A stretch of DNA of 64,000 nt from Microbacterium sp. LCT-H2 (GTDB lineage Bacteria > Actinomycetota > Actinomycetes > Actinomycetales > Microbacteriaceae), in contig NZ_MODW01000001.1 of assembly GCF_001866135.1 (NCBI RefSeq), positions 124,001 to 188,000 on the forward strand, given 5' to 3'. Position 1 is the first letter of the stretch; the number at the start of each line of letters is the position of its first letter. The notes beneath the pieces were generated by a model, which was not told the origin of the DNA, made no database searches, and saw nothing but the letters and a program-made list of their open reading frames with translations. The position numbers and the translations under genes were made by a program. Of the stretch, positions 44,499 through 52,884 are shown in pieces.

Positions 44499-45112
44499 GC
44501 GCCCACCTTCTTCGGGGCACCGGGCAGGGTGACGTCCGGGTGCCGCAGGTAGAGCGGCTCCTCGCCGGCGAGGGTCCGGCCGGCGGCGAGCGCCCGCGCC
44601 CCCACCCGGGCGAGGTCGACCGCGGACAGCGTCGTCACGTCCACCCGGCGGAGGCCCGCGAGATGCTCGTCGGCGTCGGCGGCCCGCACGAGGACCGTGT
44701 CGGAGATCGTGCGCGGGATCCCGTCCTCGTCCAGCCCGTCGAAGACGGTGACGGCGACCTCGCGACGGCGGGCGTCGGTGACGACGGCGAACGGGCCGGT
44801 CACGGTGGCCTGGATCGTGAGCGCTGCCGCCATGTGGCTCGGGACCGGGACGACCGGGACAGCGCGGCCGAGGGCGAACGCCCGCGCGGTCGCGATGCCG
44901 ATCCGCAGCCCGGTGAACGGGCCCGGGCCCATTCCGGCCACGACGTGCGTGATGCCATCGGACCCGCTCTCCCGGAGCACGTCGCGCACCAGGTCGCCGA
45001 TCACCTCGGCGTGGCCCAGCGGATCGGCGGTAGCGGCCTCGGCACGACGCGTCCCGTCCGGGTCGATGAGGGCGACGGCGGTGCCAAGGGAGGTGTCGAC
45101 GGCGAGGATCAC
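44495..45112 (-). CDS. tsaB: tRNA threonylcarbamoyladenosine biosynthesis protein TsaB
   Basis: A 205-residue protein with [15 protein letters not shown] at its start and [20 protein letters not shown] near residue 75, the TsaB hallmarks. It is the partner of TsaD. I chose GTG at 45112, with GGAGAG just upstream, over a longer reading to 45160 whose first residues have no family match. No tsaE lies upstream; instead fliW ends 57 bases away. Confidence 0.93.
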   Translation of the reverse strand: MILAVDTSLGTAVALIDPDGTRRAEAATADPLGHAEVIGDLVRDVLRESGSDGITHVVAGMGPGPFTGLRIGIATARAFALGRAVPVVPVPSHMAAALTIQATVTGPFAVVTDARRREVAVTVFDGLDEDGIPRTISDTVLVRAADADEHLAGLRRVDVTTLSAVDLARVGARALAAGRTLAGEEPLYLRHPDVTLPGAPKKVGA

Positions 45113-45169
45113 CTCTCCAGGGTAGTCGTCACCCCGCCCGTCACGCCCGGTCCCCGGCACCCGCGCAGG

Positions 45170-45541
45170 TCAGCCCAGCGGCGCCCGCACGGGGTAGTCC
45201 TGACCTTCGAGGATGACCTGCGTCGCCGCTCCCGTCGCCCGGTTCACGACGACCGGCGCCAGCAGGTTGACGCTGACGCCCTCGGCGGCGGGGTGGGCGA
45301 CCACGAGCACGAAGGCGTCGTCCGCCGAGGCGAGCGCGAGGTCGGTGACCTGCGCATCCGTGAGGATCGGCGCGTACTCCGTGAGGACGGTGTTCGGGTC
45401 GACCAGGTAGAGCCGCAGGGCCTCGTCCTCGACCGCCCGCATGGCGAAGAGCCCGTCCGCGCCGTCGACGGGCGCGAGGGCGAAGTCCACGTGCGGAGCC
45501 AGCCCGGGCGGCGGGGCCGTGAAGGTGAGCGCGGCGGTCAT
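45170..45541 (-). CDS. fliW: flagellar assembly factor FliW
   Basis: A 123-residue protein with the FliW pattern (APPPGLAPHVDFALAPVDGADGLFAMRAV, then NLLAPVVVNRATGAATQVIL and a C-terminal YPVRAPL). FliW binds flagellin and antagonises CsrA to couple flagellin synthesis to export. The gene overlaps flgL by four bases. No csrA follows in this window. Confidence 0.92.
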   Translation of the reverse strand: MTAALTFTAPPPGLAPHVDFALAPVDGADGLFAMRAVEDEALRLYLVDPNTVLTEYAPILTDAQVTDLALASADDAFVLVVAHPAAEGVSVNLLAPVVVNRATGAATQVILEGQDYPVRAPLG

Positions 45542-46419
45542 CGCAGGAAGTCCATCAGCGATGGCTGCAGCACGCGCGCGTTCACGGCGAGCGCCGAGCG
45601 GTAGACGAGCTCCTGCGCCTGCAGGCGGATGAGCACCTCGACCGAGTCGACGTCCTCGACCGCGGCACGGCGGGACTCGAGGGACACGGAATTCTGCACT
45701 GTCGCCTCCTTGGCGCGTTCGATCTGAGCCTGCCTGGTGCCGACCGCGCCCTGCACGCCCAGCATCGCCGTGCGGCGGTCGTCGATCTCCGCGACCCTTG
45801 TTCCCACGTTGTTGCCGGAGCGGAGGTCGGCGACGATGCGGTCGACGAGAGCGAACACCGAGTCGTCGCCGGTACCGAACACCGCCGCCCCGTCGGTGTC
45901 GACGCGGACGGCCGCCGCGTCGGACACACGGCGGGTGACCTCGGAGCCGGCGACGCCGCTGTACGAGTAGTCGGCGGCGAAGGCCGCGGTGTCCGAGGTC
46001 CCGGCGAACACGGACCGTCCGAGCAGCCGGGTGTTGGCCTGTGAGAGCAGCTCGTCGCGAATGCCCTCCAGCTCCACCGCGAGGGCCTCCTTCGCCGCGG
46101 CGTCCAGCGCCCCGTCGTTCGCACCCTGCGCGGTGAGGTCCCGCACCCGCGAGAGCAGCGAGGTGCTGGAGGTGATCGCCGTGTCGGCCGCGGTCACCCA
46201 CGCCAGGCCGTCGTCGATGTTGCGCGCGTACTGCTCGGTGCGCCGCTGCTCGGCATGCAGGGCGAGGGCGGCAGCGGCCGCGGCCGGATCGTCCGAGGGC
46301 GCGGCGAACGCCTTTTGCGACGTGGCCTGCTCCTGCAGCCGGGCGAGCTCGGAGAGGTTGGACTGCAGCTGGCGCATCGCCGTCTGCGTCATGGTGGTCT
46401 GGGTCACGCGAGAGATCAT
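45538..46419 (-). CDS. flgL: flagellar hook-associated protein 3
   Basis: A 293-residue flagellin-like protein with MISRVTQTTMTQTAMRQLQS at the N terminus and a helical C terminus ending VLQPSLMDFL. FlgL joins the hook-associated zone to the filament with FlgK. I chose the ATG at 46419. It lies 13 bases after flgK in the flgN-flgK-flgL-fliW operon. Confidence 0.93.
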   Translation of the reverse strand: MISRVTQTTMTQTAMRQLQSNLSELARLQEQATSQKAFAAPSDDPAAAAAALALHAEQRRTEQYARNIDDGLAWVTAADTAITSSTSLLSRVRDLTAQGANDGALDAAAKEALAVELEGIRDELLSQANTRLLGRSVFAGTSDTAAFAADYSYSGVAGSEVTRRVSDAAAVRVDTDGAAVFGTGDDSVFALVDRIVADLRSGNNVGTRVAEIDDRRTAMLGVQGAVGTRQAQIERAKEATVQNSVSLESRRAAVEDVDSVEVLIRLQAQELVYRSALAVNARVLQPSLMDFLR

Positions 46420-46432
46420 GGAGCTTCTCCGA

Positions 46433-47842
46433 TCAGCGTCCGACGACGCCCGTGCGGTTGATGAGGACGTCGAGGGCCTCGTCGACGGCGGTGAGCACGC
46501 GGGCCGCCGCCTGATAGGCGGTCTGGTAGGTGAGGAGGCTGATCGTCTCCTCGTCGCCGTCCACGGCCGCGACGGACTGCTGCGCGCCGACGGCACCGAC
46601 CGCCGCCGCATCCGACACCTTCGCGCGCTGCACGTCGGCCGCGGTGGCCACGCCGAAGCGGGTCACCTGGTCGGTCCACAGCGCATCCGGAGAAGTCGCG
46701 CGCTGCCCGATCTGGGAGATGAGGTCGGCGTTCGTCGCGTCCTTGGAGCCCGCGCCGGGCGCGGCGAGGGCCAGGTCGGCCGCCGAGGTGACGGCCACCT
46801 GCAGCCCGAGCGCGGCAGAGCCGGTCGCCGGGAGGGTGAAGAAGTCACCACCCGGCTGTCCGGACGCCGTGACACCGGCGCGGTGCTGCGCGTTGAGCGA
46901 CTCCGCCAGCGCCGTGGCCACCCGGTCGTAGGTGGCGGCGAGCTGCGCCAGCATCCCGCCGTCGGCGGCCGGGGCGAGCACCGCGAGCGAGCCGCCGAGC
47001 TCTCCGCCGTCCACCACGAGGGGCAGATCCGGGACCGACTCCCAGACGACCCCGACGCGCGGAGCGCCGTCGATCGTCGCCGAGCCGGTCAGGGCGAGGT
47101 GACGGGCGTCCCCGCCGGAGACCAGGGCGTTGCCGCCGAGGCGCACCGTGAGCGTGCCGTCCGTCTCCAGAGTCGCCGTCGCGCCGGCGAGCCGGGCCAC
47201 GTCCTCCGCGAGCAGGTTGCGGCGGTCGGTGAGTTCGTTGGCCGAACGCCCCGAGGCCAGAGCCTCGCGGATCTCGGTGTTCAGCACCGCAATCTGGTCA
47301 GCCGCGGCGTTGACCTGGCTGACGGTGCGCTCCGCGGTCCCTCGAGCGGCCGTCCACTGCGCGGCGACCGTGCGGTAGCCGCCGGAGATGTGGGCGGCGA
47401 GCTCCTTCGCCGACTCCAGGATGCTCGCGGCCGCGGCCCCGGAGTCGGGGGTGTTGGCGAGGTCCTGCCAGCCGGCCCAGAAGTTGGTCAACCGGTTGGC
47501 GAGGCCCTTGTCCGTCGGCTCCGCGAGCGCCGACTCGGCGGTCGTCGCGGCGAGCGCGCGGGTGGCCCAGTAGCCGGAGGCGCCGAGGGTGTCGCGGACC
47601 CGGGCGTCGAGCAACGCGTCGCCGAGGCGGGTCACCCCGTCGATGGAGACGCCGTGTCCGGGCAGCGCACCCATGCTGAAGCGCCCGGTCTGCGCGACGG
47701 CGGCGATGGAGGAGGTCTCGACGCGCTGCCGCGTGTACCCCTCGGTCTTCTGGTTGGCGATGTTCTGCCCGACCACATCCATGCCCCGGCGCGCGGCGGC
47801 GAGGCCGCTGGCGGCGGTGGTCAGTCCACTGAAGGTCGACAT
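46433..47842 (-). CDS. flgK: flagellar hook-associated protein 1
   Basis: A 469-residue protein with the rod/hook N-terminal motif (AASGLAAARRGMDVVGQNIANQKTEGYTRQRV) and the matching C-terminal helix (LLTYQTAYQAAARVLTAVDEALDVLINRTG). It is the first hook-filament junction protein. The length is typical for Gram-positive FlgK. It follows flgN by 13 bases. Confidence 0.96.
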   Translation of the reverse strand: MSTFSGLTTAASGLAAARRGMDVVGQNIANQKTEGYTRQRVETSSIAAVAQTGRFSMGALPGHGVSIDGVTRLGDALLDARVRDTLGASGYWATRALAATTAESALAEPTDKGLANRLTNFWAGWQDLANTPDSGAAAASILESAKELAAHISGGYRTVAAQWTAARGTAERTVSQVNAAADQIAVLNTEIREALASGRSANELTDRRNLLAEDVARLAGATATLETDGTLTVRLGGNALVSGGDARHLALTGSATIDGAPRVGVVWESVPDLPLVVDGGELGGSLAVLAPAADGGMLAQLAATYDRVATALAESLNAQHRAGVTASGQPGGDFFTLPATGSAALGLQVAVTSAADLALAAPGAGSKDATNADLISQIGQRATSPDALWTDQVTRFGVATAADVQRAKVSDAAAVGAVGAQQSVAAVDGDEETISLLTYQTAYQAAARVLTAVDEALDVLINRTGVVGR

Positions 47843-47855
47843 GAATCCCTCTCGG

Positions 47856-48338
47856 TCACATCTCGGTGTCGATGATGCGGGCGGCGTCCTCGCGGGCGCG
47901 GTCGCCGCGGGTGGTGTACTCGCCGCTCTCCTGGCCGAGAGCGGCGATGGTCTCCTGGGTGGCGCGGAGCACCCCGCTGAGCTGTTCCGCGGCGGCGTCG
48001 CGCATCTGCTCGACCTCCGCCGTCAGCTTCACGAGCGCGCGCATGTGGTCGGTGAAGACGTCACCCCAGGCCCCGTCCGGGGCATGCTCGATGAGCTGCC
48101 CGATCGTCGCGTCCTGAGGAGCCCCCCACTCCTCGGCGACGCCGGCGACCTCGACGGCCCTGGCCAGGCTCGCGGCGCGCAGGCGGTCGAGCACCTGATC
48201 GATCTCCCTGGCCGCGAACTGGATCCAGTGCGACCGGCCGGCGGCGAGCAGCAGCTGTTGCTCGTCGAGCTTGAAAAGCAGCATCTCGAGCAGCTCGCGC
48301 TCGCGCCAGAGCTGCATCGATAGTTCGTTGGCTCCCAT
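47856..48338 (-). CDS. flgN: FlgN-type flagellar chaperone
   Basis: A 160-residue all-helical protein (LSMQLWRERELLEMLLFKLDEQQLLLAAG near the start) matching FlgN-like chaperones that keep FlgK and FlgL unfolded for export. It is first in the operon. AAGGGGATC precedes the ATG at 48338; a GTG/ATG 33 bases further upstream is less likely. A sigma-28 promoter lies 73 bases upstream. Confidence 0.85.
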   Translation of the reverse strand: MGANELSMQLWRERELLEMLLFKLDEQQLLLAAGRSHWIQFAAREIDQVLDRLRAASLARAVEVAGVAEEWGAPQDATIGQLIEHAPDGAWGDVFTDHMRALVKLTAEVEQMRDAAAEQLSGVLRATQETIAALGQESGEYTTRGDRAREDAARIIDTEM

Positions 48339-48411
48339 GATCCCCTTGTCCCCAGCGATCGCCCGCCCCACGCAGGTGCGACCGGCCCGCCTATTAACGG
48401 TTCATAAATCT

Positions 48412-48438
48412 CTATCGGCCATCGCGCCCCTAAGGTTA
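48412..48438 (-). promoter_or_regulatory. Sigma-28 (FliA) promoter of flgN-flgK-flgL-fliW
   Basis: On the minus strand TAAC (48435-48438), exactly 15 bases, then GCCGATAG (48412-48419). It agrees with the general FliA consensus TAAA-N15-GCCGATAA and with four other sites in this window. Confidence 0.87.
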
Positions 48439-48469
48439 CTATGTGGATTGGCGGCGGTTAGTTATCCCC

Positions 48470-48502
48470 ATGGACATATCTCGGACCTTGTGATATGGAC
48501 AT
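48470..48502 (+). repeat. Direct repeat ATGGACAT upstream of fliA
   Basis: ATGGACAT at 48470-48477 and 48495-48502, 25 bases apart, in an AT-rich stretch 54-86 bases before the sigma factor start. Possibly a regulator site for flagellar class control. No match to a known operator. Confidence 0.4.
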
Positions 48503-48555
48503 CTACCCCTCGCCATGAGCTTCCGGAGTGCATCCAGAGAGGTGGATCATCCCCC

Positions 48556-49359
48556 ATGTCGTCGCGCGCTGAGCGCAACCGCCTCGTCGAGGCCAACCTC
48601 CCCCTGGTCGGCTACCTCGCTGCAGACACCCATGCTCGGGCTACCCATATCCCCCGCGAAGAACTCGCCGCCGTCGGCGCGCTCGCGCTCGTGACCGCCG
48701 CCGACGCCTACGACCCCGCGCTCGGCGTCCCGTTCGGCGCATACGCCCGCCGACGCATCCTCGGCGCCTTCGCCGACGAGATGCGCGCCATGGACTGGGC
48801 ATCCCGCGGCATCCGCAAGCGCATCAAGGAGACCGTCGCCGTGCGCGACACCCTCACCGCCGCGCTCGGTCGCACGGCGACCGCCACCGAGATCGCCACC
48901 GCCATGGGCTCCCCCAAGGAGGCGGTCGTGGAGGCCCTCGCCGACGCTGCGCGCACGGTCGCCCCGCTCGACGACCCCGCCACCCGGGACCTCGTCGCCG
49001 ACATCCCCCTGCCGGAGGAGTCCGCGCTGGTCGGCGAGCGACGAGAGGTGCTCGAGCACGCCATCACCGCTCTCCCCGAGCGCATGCGCCGCATCGTCGT
49101 GGCCGTCTACGTCGAGGAGCGCCCCGTCAAGGAGATCGCCGAGGAACTCGGCGTCACCCACTCCGCCGTCTCGCAGCAGCGGGCGGAGGCGGTGCGCCTG
49201 CTCCGCGACGCCCTGGACCGCTACTTCGCCGAGGGCGGCACGGAGACCACGACCACCACCCGGGTGTCGCCCGCCGCGCGGGATGCGTACTTCGGCCGCA
49301 TCGCCGAGGCCGCCGGCGTCCGGATCGGCGACGTCTTCCGCGCCGCCGCCCCCGCCTAA
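48556..49359 (+). CDS. fliA: FliA-type RNA polymerase sigma factor (sigma-28)
   Basis: A 267-residue sigma-70 family factor. Region 2 is about residues 10-85 (NRLVEANLPLVGYLAAD, ILGAFADEMRAMDWASRGIR), region 3 about 90-140 and region 4 about 170-225 (MRRIVVAVYVEERPVKEIAE, VTHSAVSQQRAEAVRLL). MDWASRGIR closely follows the FliA pattern DWVPRSVR. About 40 residues continue past region 4, with a Thr-run and a helix. It sits at the divergent point of the flagellar block and its end overlaps the fliC promoter. Its own promoter was not identified. Confidence 0.9.
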   Translation: MSSRAERNRLVEANLPLVGYLAADTHARATHIPREELAAVGALALVTAADAYDPALGVPFGAYARRRILGAFADEMRAMDWASRGIRKRIKETVAVRDTLTAALGRTATATEIATAMGSPKEAVVEALADAARTVAPLDDPATRDLVADIPLPEESALVGERREVLEHAITALPERMRRIVVAVYVEERPVKEIAEELGVTHSAVSQQRAEAVRLLRDALDRYFAEGGTETTTTTRVSPAARDAYFGRIAEAAGVRIGDVFRAAAPA

Positions 49360-49383
49360 CGCGATCGGATCCTCCGCCGATAG
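49357..49383 (+). promoter_or_regulatory. Sigma-28 promoter of fliC
   Basis: TAAC (49357-49360), exactly 15 bases, then GCCGATAG (49376-49383). The TAA is also the stop codon of fliA. Flagellin starts 57 bases later. Confidence 0.9.
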
Positions 49384-49440
49384 GTGAGGGCAGGAGACCA
49401 CGGATGGTCTCCTGTTCAACACATCACGGAGGAAACCCTC

Positions 49441-50271
49441 ATGGGTATGCAGATCAACACCAACGTGGGCGCGCTCAACGCCTACCGCAACCTGTCCAAC
49501 ACGCAGAACGACCTGTCGAAGTCGCTCGAGAAGCTCTCGAGCGGTCTGCGCATCAACCGCGCAGCGGACGACGCCGCCGGCCTCGCGATCTCCGAGGGCC
49601 TGCGTTCGCAGGTCAACGGCCTGAACGTCGCGGCCCGCAACGCCCAGGACGGCATCTCGGTCATCCAGACCGCGGAAGGCGCCCTGACCGAGGTGCACTC
49701 CATCCTGCAGCGCGTTCGCGACCTGACCGCTCAGGGCGCGAACGACTCGAACAACGCGAAGTCGCGCGAGGCGATCCAGAAGGAGATCAACACCCTCGGT
49801 GACGAGCTCACCCGGGTCGCCGACAGCACGAACTTCAACGGCATCAAGCTGCTCTCGGGCGGCACGACGCTGACGTTCCAGGTCGGTGCGGGCTCCGTCG
49901 CCGCCGATGACCAGATCTCGGTCGCCCTGACCGATTTCGACACCCTCGGCGCCGACATCAAGACCCTCGCGGCGACGATGACCGACGCGGCATCGTACGG
50001 TGCGGCTCTGGCGGGCATCGACACGCAGATCCAGGCGGTCTCGACCGCTCGTGCCGGCTACGGTGCGCTGCAGAACCGCTTCGAGTCGACCATCAACAGC
50101 CTCAACGTGTCGGCCGAGAACCTCGCCGCCGCCGAGAGCCGTATCCGCGACACCGACATGGCGTCCGAGATGGTCAAGTTCACGTCGGCGAACATCCTGT
50201 CGCAGGCGGGAACGGCCATGCTGGCCCAGGCCAACCAGGCCAACCAGGGCGTGCTCCAGCTGCTGCGCTGA
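49441..50271 (+). CDS. fliC: flagellin
   Basis: A 276-residue flagellin with conserved N-terminal D0/D1 (MGMQINTNVGALNAYRNLSN, LSSGLRINRAADDAAGLAIS) and C-terminal helix (SEMVKFTSANILSQAGTAML, ending NQGVLQLLR). The central variable region is short (about residues 140-190), so the filament surface is simple. GGAGG precedes the ATG by seven bases. It has its own sigma-28 promoter, and a strong hairpin separates it from fliD. Confidence 0.97.
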   Translation: MGMQINTNVGALNAYRNLSNTQNDLSKSLEKLSSGLRINRAADDAAGLAISEGLRSQVNGLNVAARNAQDGISVIQTAEGALTEVHSILQRVRDLTAQGANDSNNAKSREAIQKEINTLGDELTRVADSTNFNGIKLLSGGTTLTFQVGAGSVAADDQISVALTDFDTLGADIKTLAATMTDAASYGAALAGIDTQIQAVSTARAGYGALQNRFESTINSLNVSAENLAAAESRIRDTDMASEMVKFTSANILSQAGTAMLAQANQANQGVLQLLR

Positions 50272-50298
50272 TCCGCGCCGCCGCACGGAATCACTCCG

Positions 50299-50336
50299 GG
50301 GGTCCGGGTGACGGCTTCGGCCGTCGCCCGGGCCCC
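50299..50336 (+). terminator. UUCG hairpin between fliC and fliD
   Basis: Arms 50299-50315 and 50320-50336 pair over 17 positions with two G-U pairs and a cUUCGg tetraloop. There is no T-run. It probably acts as a partial terminator or as a stabiliser of the fliC 3' end, giving excess flagellin over fliD. Confidence 0.75.
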
Positions 50337-50359
50337 GCCGCACACAGAAGGGAAGCCGC

Positions 50360-51748
50360 ATGTCGCTCTCGCTCGACGGCCTCGTATCGGGGCTCAAGAC
50401 CACCGAGGTCATCAAGGCCCTCATGGACGTGCACGCCATCCCCCGCACGCTGCTCAAGGCCAAGATCGACGACAAGAACGTCGTCATGACGCAGCTGCGC
50501 ACCCTCAACACGGCCGTGCAGAACCTCGCCGCCGCCGCCGAGAAGGCCGCAGCGCCCGGCGGTCTCGACCGCTTCACCGGCAGCGCGTCGTCCGAGTCGG
50601 TGAAGGTCGCCCTGCGCACCGGCGCCGCTCCCGTGTCCACCGACATCGTCGTCGACCGTCTCGCCCAGGCGCATACGGTGGTCTCCGCGTCCGCGAGCCG
50701 TTGGCCCGCGGACCCGCCCGTCCTGACGCTCGAGGACGCCACGGGCAAGCGCGTCCAGGTGCAGGCCGACTCGACGTCGATGCAGGACATCGCCCAGGCC
50801 ATCAACGACGCCGACACCGGTGTCCTCGCCACGGCCGTCCCCGCCGGCAAGGATGCCGACGGCACCCCTGTCTACCGCCTGCAGCTCCGAGCCGAGGAAT
50901 CCGGAGAGACCGGACGGTTCCGCGTCTACGCGGGCGACCTCGCCGCCGTGACCGCCGGCACCGCCACGGACGTGTCCACGGAGCCCGGCGCCGCCGTCAT
51001 CGCCACGGGCACGGACGCGCAGCTGCGGCTCTGGGCCGGCACCGCGGCCGAACAGGTCATCACCTCGTCCGGCAACACGTTCACCGATCTCTTCGAGGGC
51101 GTCGACGTCACGGTCTCCGCCGTCTCGACCACCCCTGTCACGGTCACCGTCGCCGTCGACGGCGAGGCCAGGACCAAGGCCTCCGGGGAGTTCATCGCCC
51201 TCCTCACCGACATCTTCACGCGCATCGACAACGGCTCGAAGGCGACGGTCGCCGCGGGACAGGGCGAGAAGACCACTCTCGGCGTCTTCACCGGCGACAG
51301 CACCATCCGCGGTCTGCGGACGGCCCTCGCCGACGCCGTGCAGCACCCCGTGGACGGCGTCTCGCCGTCCACGATCGGCATCTCGACCGACATGTACGGC
51401 AAGCTCACGTTCGACGAGGAGAAATTCTCCGAGGCGCTGGCGAAGGACCCCGCGGCCGTCGGCGCGCTCTTCTCCGCGGTCGCGGCACGCGTGGAGCAGA
51501 CGGCGACCTCGTACTCCGACAAGTACGACGGGCTGCTCACCTCGCGGATCACGGGTCAGGAGAGCGAGGTCAAGAGCCTCGGCGAGCAGATGGAGCGCTG
51601 GGACGTGCGCCTCGCGCAGCGCAAGGCGTCGCTGGAGCGCACGTACGCGCGCCTCGAGGTGATGCTGTCGCAGATGCAGTCGCAGTCGTCGTACCTCGCC
51701 TCCCAGATCAACGCGCTGCCGAGCAGCCGCTCCGGGTCGGACTCGTGA
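50360..51748 (+). CDS. fliD: flagellar filament cap protein
   Basis: A 462-residue FliD. The N-terminal domain starts MSLSLDGLVSGLKTTEVIKAL. A heptad-rich C-terminal region (EQMERWDVRLAQRKASLERT, then VMLSQMQSQSSYLASQINAL) supports the pentameric cap. It caps the growing filament and helps flagellin fold. AAGGGAA is upstream of the ATG, and the fliS gene begins two bases after the stop. Confidence 0.95.
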   Translation: MSLSLDGLVSGLKTTEVIKALMDVHAIPRTLLKAKIDDKNVVMTQLRTLNTAVQNLAAAAEKAAAPGGLDRFTGSASSESVKVALRTGAAPVSTDIVVDRLAQAHTVVSASASRWPADPPVLTLEDATGKRVQVQADSTSMQDIAQAINDADTGVLATAVPAGKDADGTPVYRLQLRAEESGETGRFRVYAGDLAAVTAGTATDVSTEPGAAVIATGTDAQLRLWAGTAAEQVITSSGNTFTDLFEGVDVTVSAVSTTPVTVTVAVDGEARTKASGEFIALLTDIFTRIDNGSKATVAAGQGEKTTLGVFTGDSTIRGLRTALADAVQHPVDGVSPSTIGISTDMYGKLTFDEEKFSEALAKDPAAVGALFSAVAARVEQTATSYSDKYDGLLTSRITGQESEVKSLGEQMERWDVRLAQRKASLERTYARLEVMLSQMQSQSSYLASQINALPSSRSGSDS

Positions 51749-51750
51749 GC

Positions 51751-52137
51751 ATGAACGCCGCCTTGCGTGCCCAGCAGCGGTACCGCGAGGACGCCATCCT
51801 GTCCGCCCCGCCGGAGCGCCTGGTCACGATGCTCTACGACCGGCTCCTGCTCGACATCGAACGCGCCGAGACGGCGCAGCGGGCGGCCGACTGGACCGAG
51901 GCCAACACCCAGCTCCAGCACGCGCAGGCGATCGTGGCCGAGCTGTCGTCGTCCCTCACCGACGACTGGAGCGGCAGCGCCGGGCTGCGCTCGCTGTACG
52001 TCTTCCTGTCCCAGACGCTGATCGGCGCCAACATCGGCCGCGATCCCGAGCGCACGCACGCCTGCCGCGAGCTCGTCGTGCCGCTGCGCGACGCCTGGCA
52101 CGCTGCCGCCCTGGCCGTCGCGGAGGGCCGCGCATGA
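51751..52137 (+). CDS. fliS: flagellin export chaperone FliS
   Basis: A 128-residue helical protein with AALRAQQRYREDAILSAPPE, MLYDRLLLDIERAE and a C-terminal LRDAWHAAALAVAEG, the FliS pattern. It binds flagellin's C terminus to block early polymerisation. The ATG at 51751 is chosen; a GTG at 51745 overlapping the fliD stop is possible. It overlaps the next gene by four bases. Confidence 0.93.
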   Translation: MNAALRAQQRYREDAILSAPPERLVTMLYDRLLLDIERAETAQRAADWTEANTQLQHAQAIVAELSSSLTDDWSGSAGLRSLYVFLSQTLIGANIGRDPERTHACRELVVPLRDAWHAAALAVAEGRA

Positions 52138-52430
52138 CGGACGAGGACTGGGCCGCGCTGCTCGACCGGCTCGAAGCGGACGCCGACCGGATCCTCGCCG
52201 CGCCGGCGGGCGCCGTCGAGGTGCACGACATCATCCCCTGGGCGCCGCCGTCCTCCCCGCTCCCCCCGCACCTGGCCGATCGCGCCCGCGCGGTGATCGA
52301 CCGGCAGCACGCCGCCATGGAGCGCGCCCGCTCCGAGCTCGAGGGGCTGCGGCAGCACCTCGGTGCCGTCCGGCGGGTGCCGGCGCCCCGCTCGCCTGAT
52401 GCCCCCGCCTACCTCGACGTGGACGGGTGA
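52134..52430 (+). CDS. FliT-sized hypothetical flagellar protein
   Basis: A 98-residue soluble protein with two helical parts (MTDEDWAALLDRLEADADRI and PHLADRARAVIDRQHAAMER) around a Pro-rich link. It overlaps fliS by four bases, the position of FliT in many flagellar operons. I cannot confirm homology by eye. It may be a FliD/FliS-associated chaperone. Confidence 0.7.
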   Translation: MTDEDWAALLDRLEADADRILAAPAGAVEVHDIIPWAPPSSPLPPHLADRARAVIDRQHAAMERARSELEGLRQHLGAVRRVPAPRSPDAPAYLDVDG

Positions 52431-52440
52431 GCGGCCCTCC

Positions 52441-52467
52441 TAACGAAACCGCACGGACGGCCGACAG
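52441..52467 (+). promoter_or_regulatory. Sigma-28 promoter of the flgB operon
   Basis: TAAC (52441-52444), exactly 15 bases, then GCCGACAG (52460-52467). It starts 11 bases after the preceding gene's stop and lies 75 bases before flgB. The -10 differs from the fliC site at one base (C for T). Confidence 0.84.
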
Positions 52468-52542
52468 TCTCCCGAGAGCACGGATCGCTCGTAAGACTCG
52501 GCCAGGGAACGGCCACTTCGCCCACACACGGGGAGCCGGTTC

Positions 52543-52884
52543 GTGTTCGACTCTGTGACCATCACCGCACTGACGAGTGCGCTGAACGGCCTCTCGCTGC
52601 GCCAGCGAGCCATCGCCGACAACATCGCCAACATCAACACCCCCGACTACCACGCCAAGCGCGTGCAGTTCGAGGCCGCGCTCGCCGACTCGATCGCCGC
52701 CGGCGACGGGGATGTGTCCGCCACGGTCGGGACGTCGCTCGAGCCGACGAGGCTGAACGGCAACAACGTGAACCTCGACACCGAGACCCTGTCCAGCATC
52801 GACACGATGCTGCGCTACCAGTTCGCGACGCAGGCCGTGAACGGGTCGTTCTCCTCGATGCGCACCGCGATGAGGACGTCATGA
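52543..52884 (+). CDS. flgB: flagellar basal-body rod protein FlgB
   Basis: A 113-residue rod protein with LRQRAIADNIANINTPDYHAKR near the N terminus and a C-terminal helix (SSIDTMLRYQFATQAVNGSFS). Starts at GTG 52543 with GGGAG upstream. It opens a long run of basal-body genes through flgE, mostly coupled by four-base overlaps. Confidence 0.93.
   Translation: MFDSVTITALTSALNGLSLRQRAIADNIANINTPDYHAKRVQFEAALADSIAAGDGDVSATVGTSLEPTRLNGNNVNLDTETLSSIDTMLRYQFATQAVNGSFSSMRTAMRTS

Noticed and set aside
45113..45160. Longer start for tsaB
   Set aside because: The added residues (MPGTGRDGRGDDYPGE) have no match to the TsaB N terminus, which begins at VILAVDTS with a suitable ribosome-binding site before GTG 45112.
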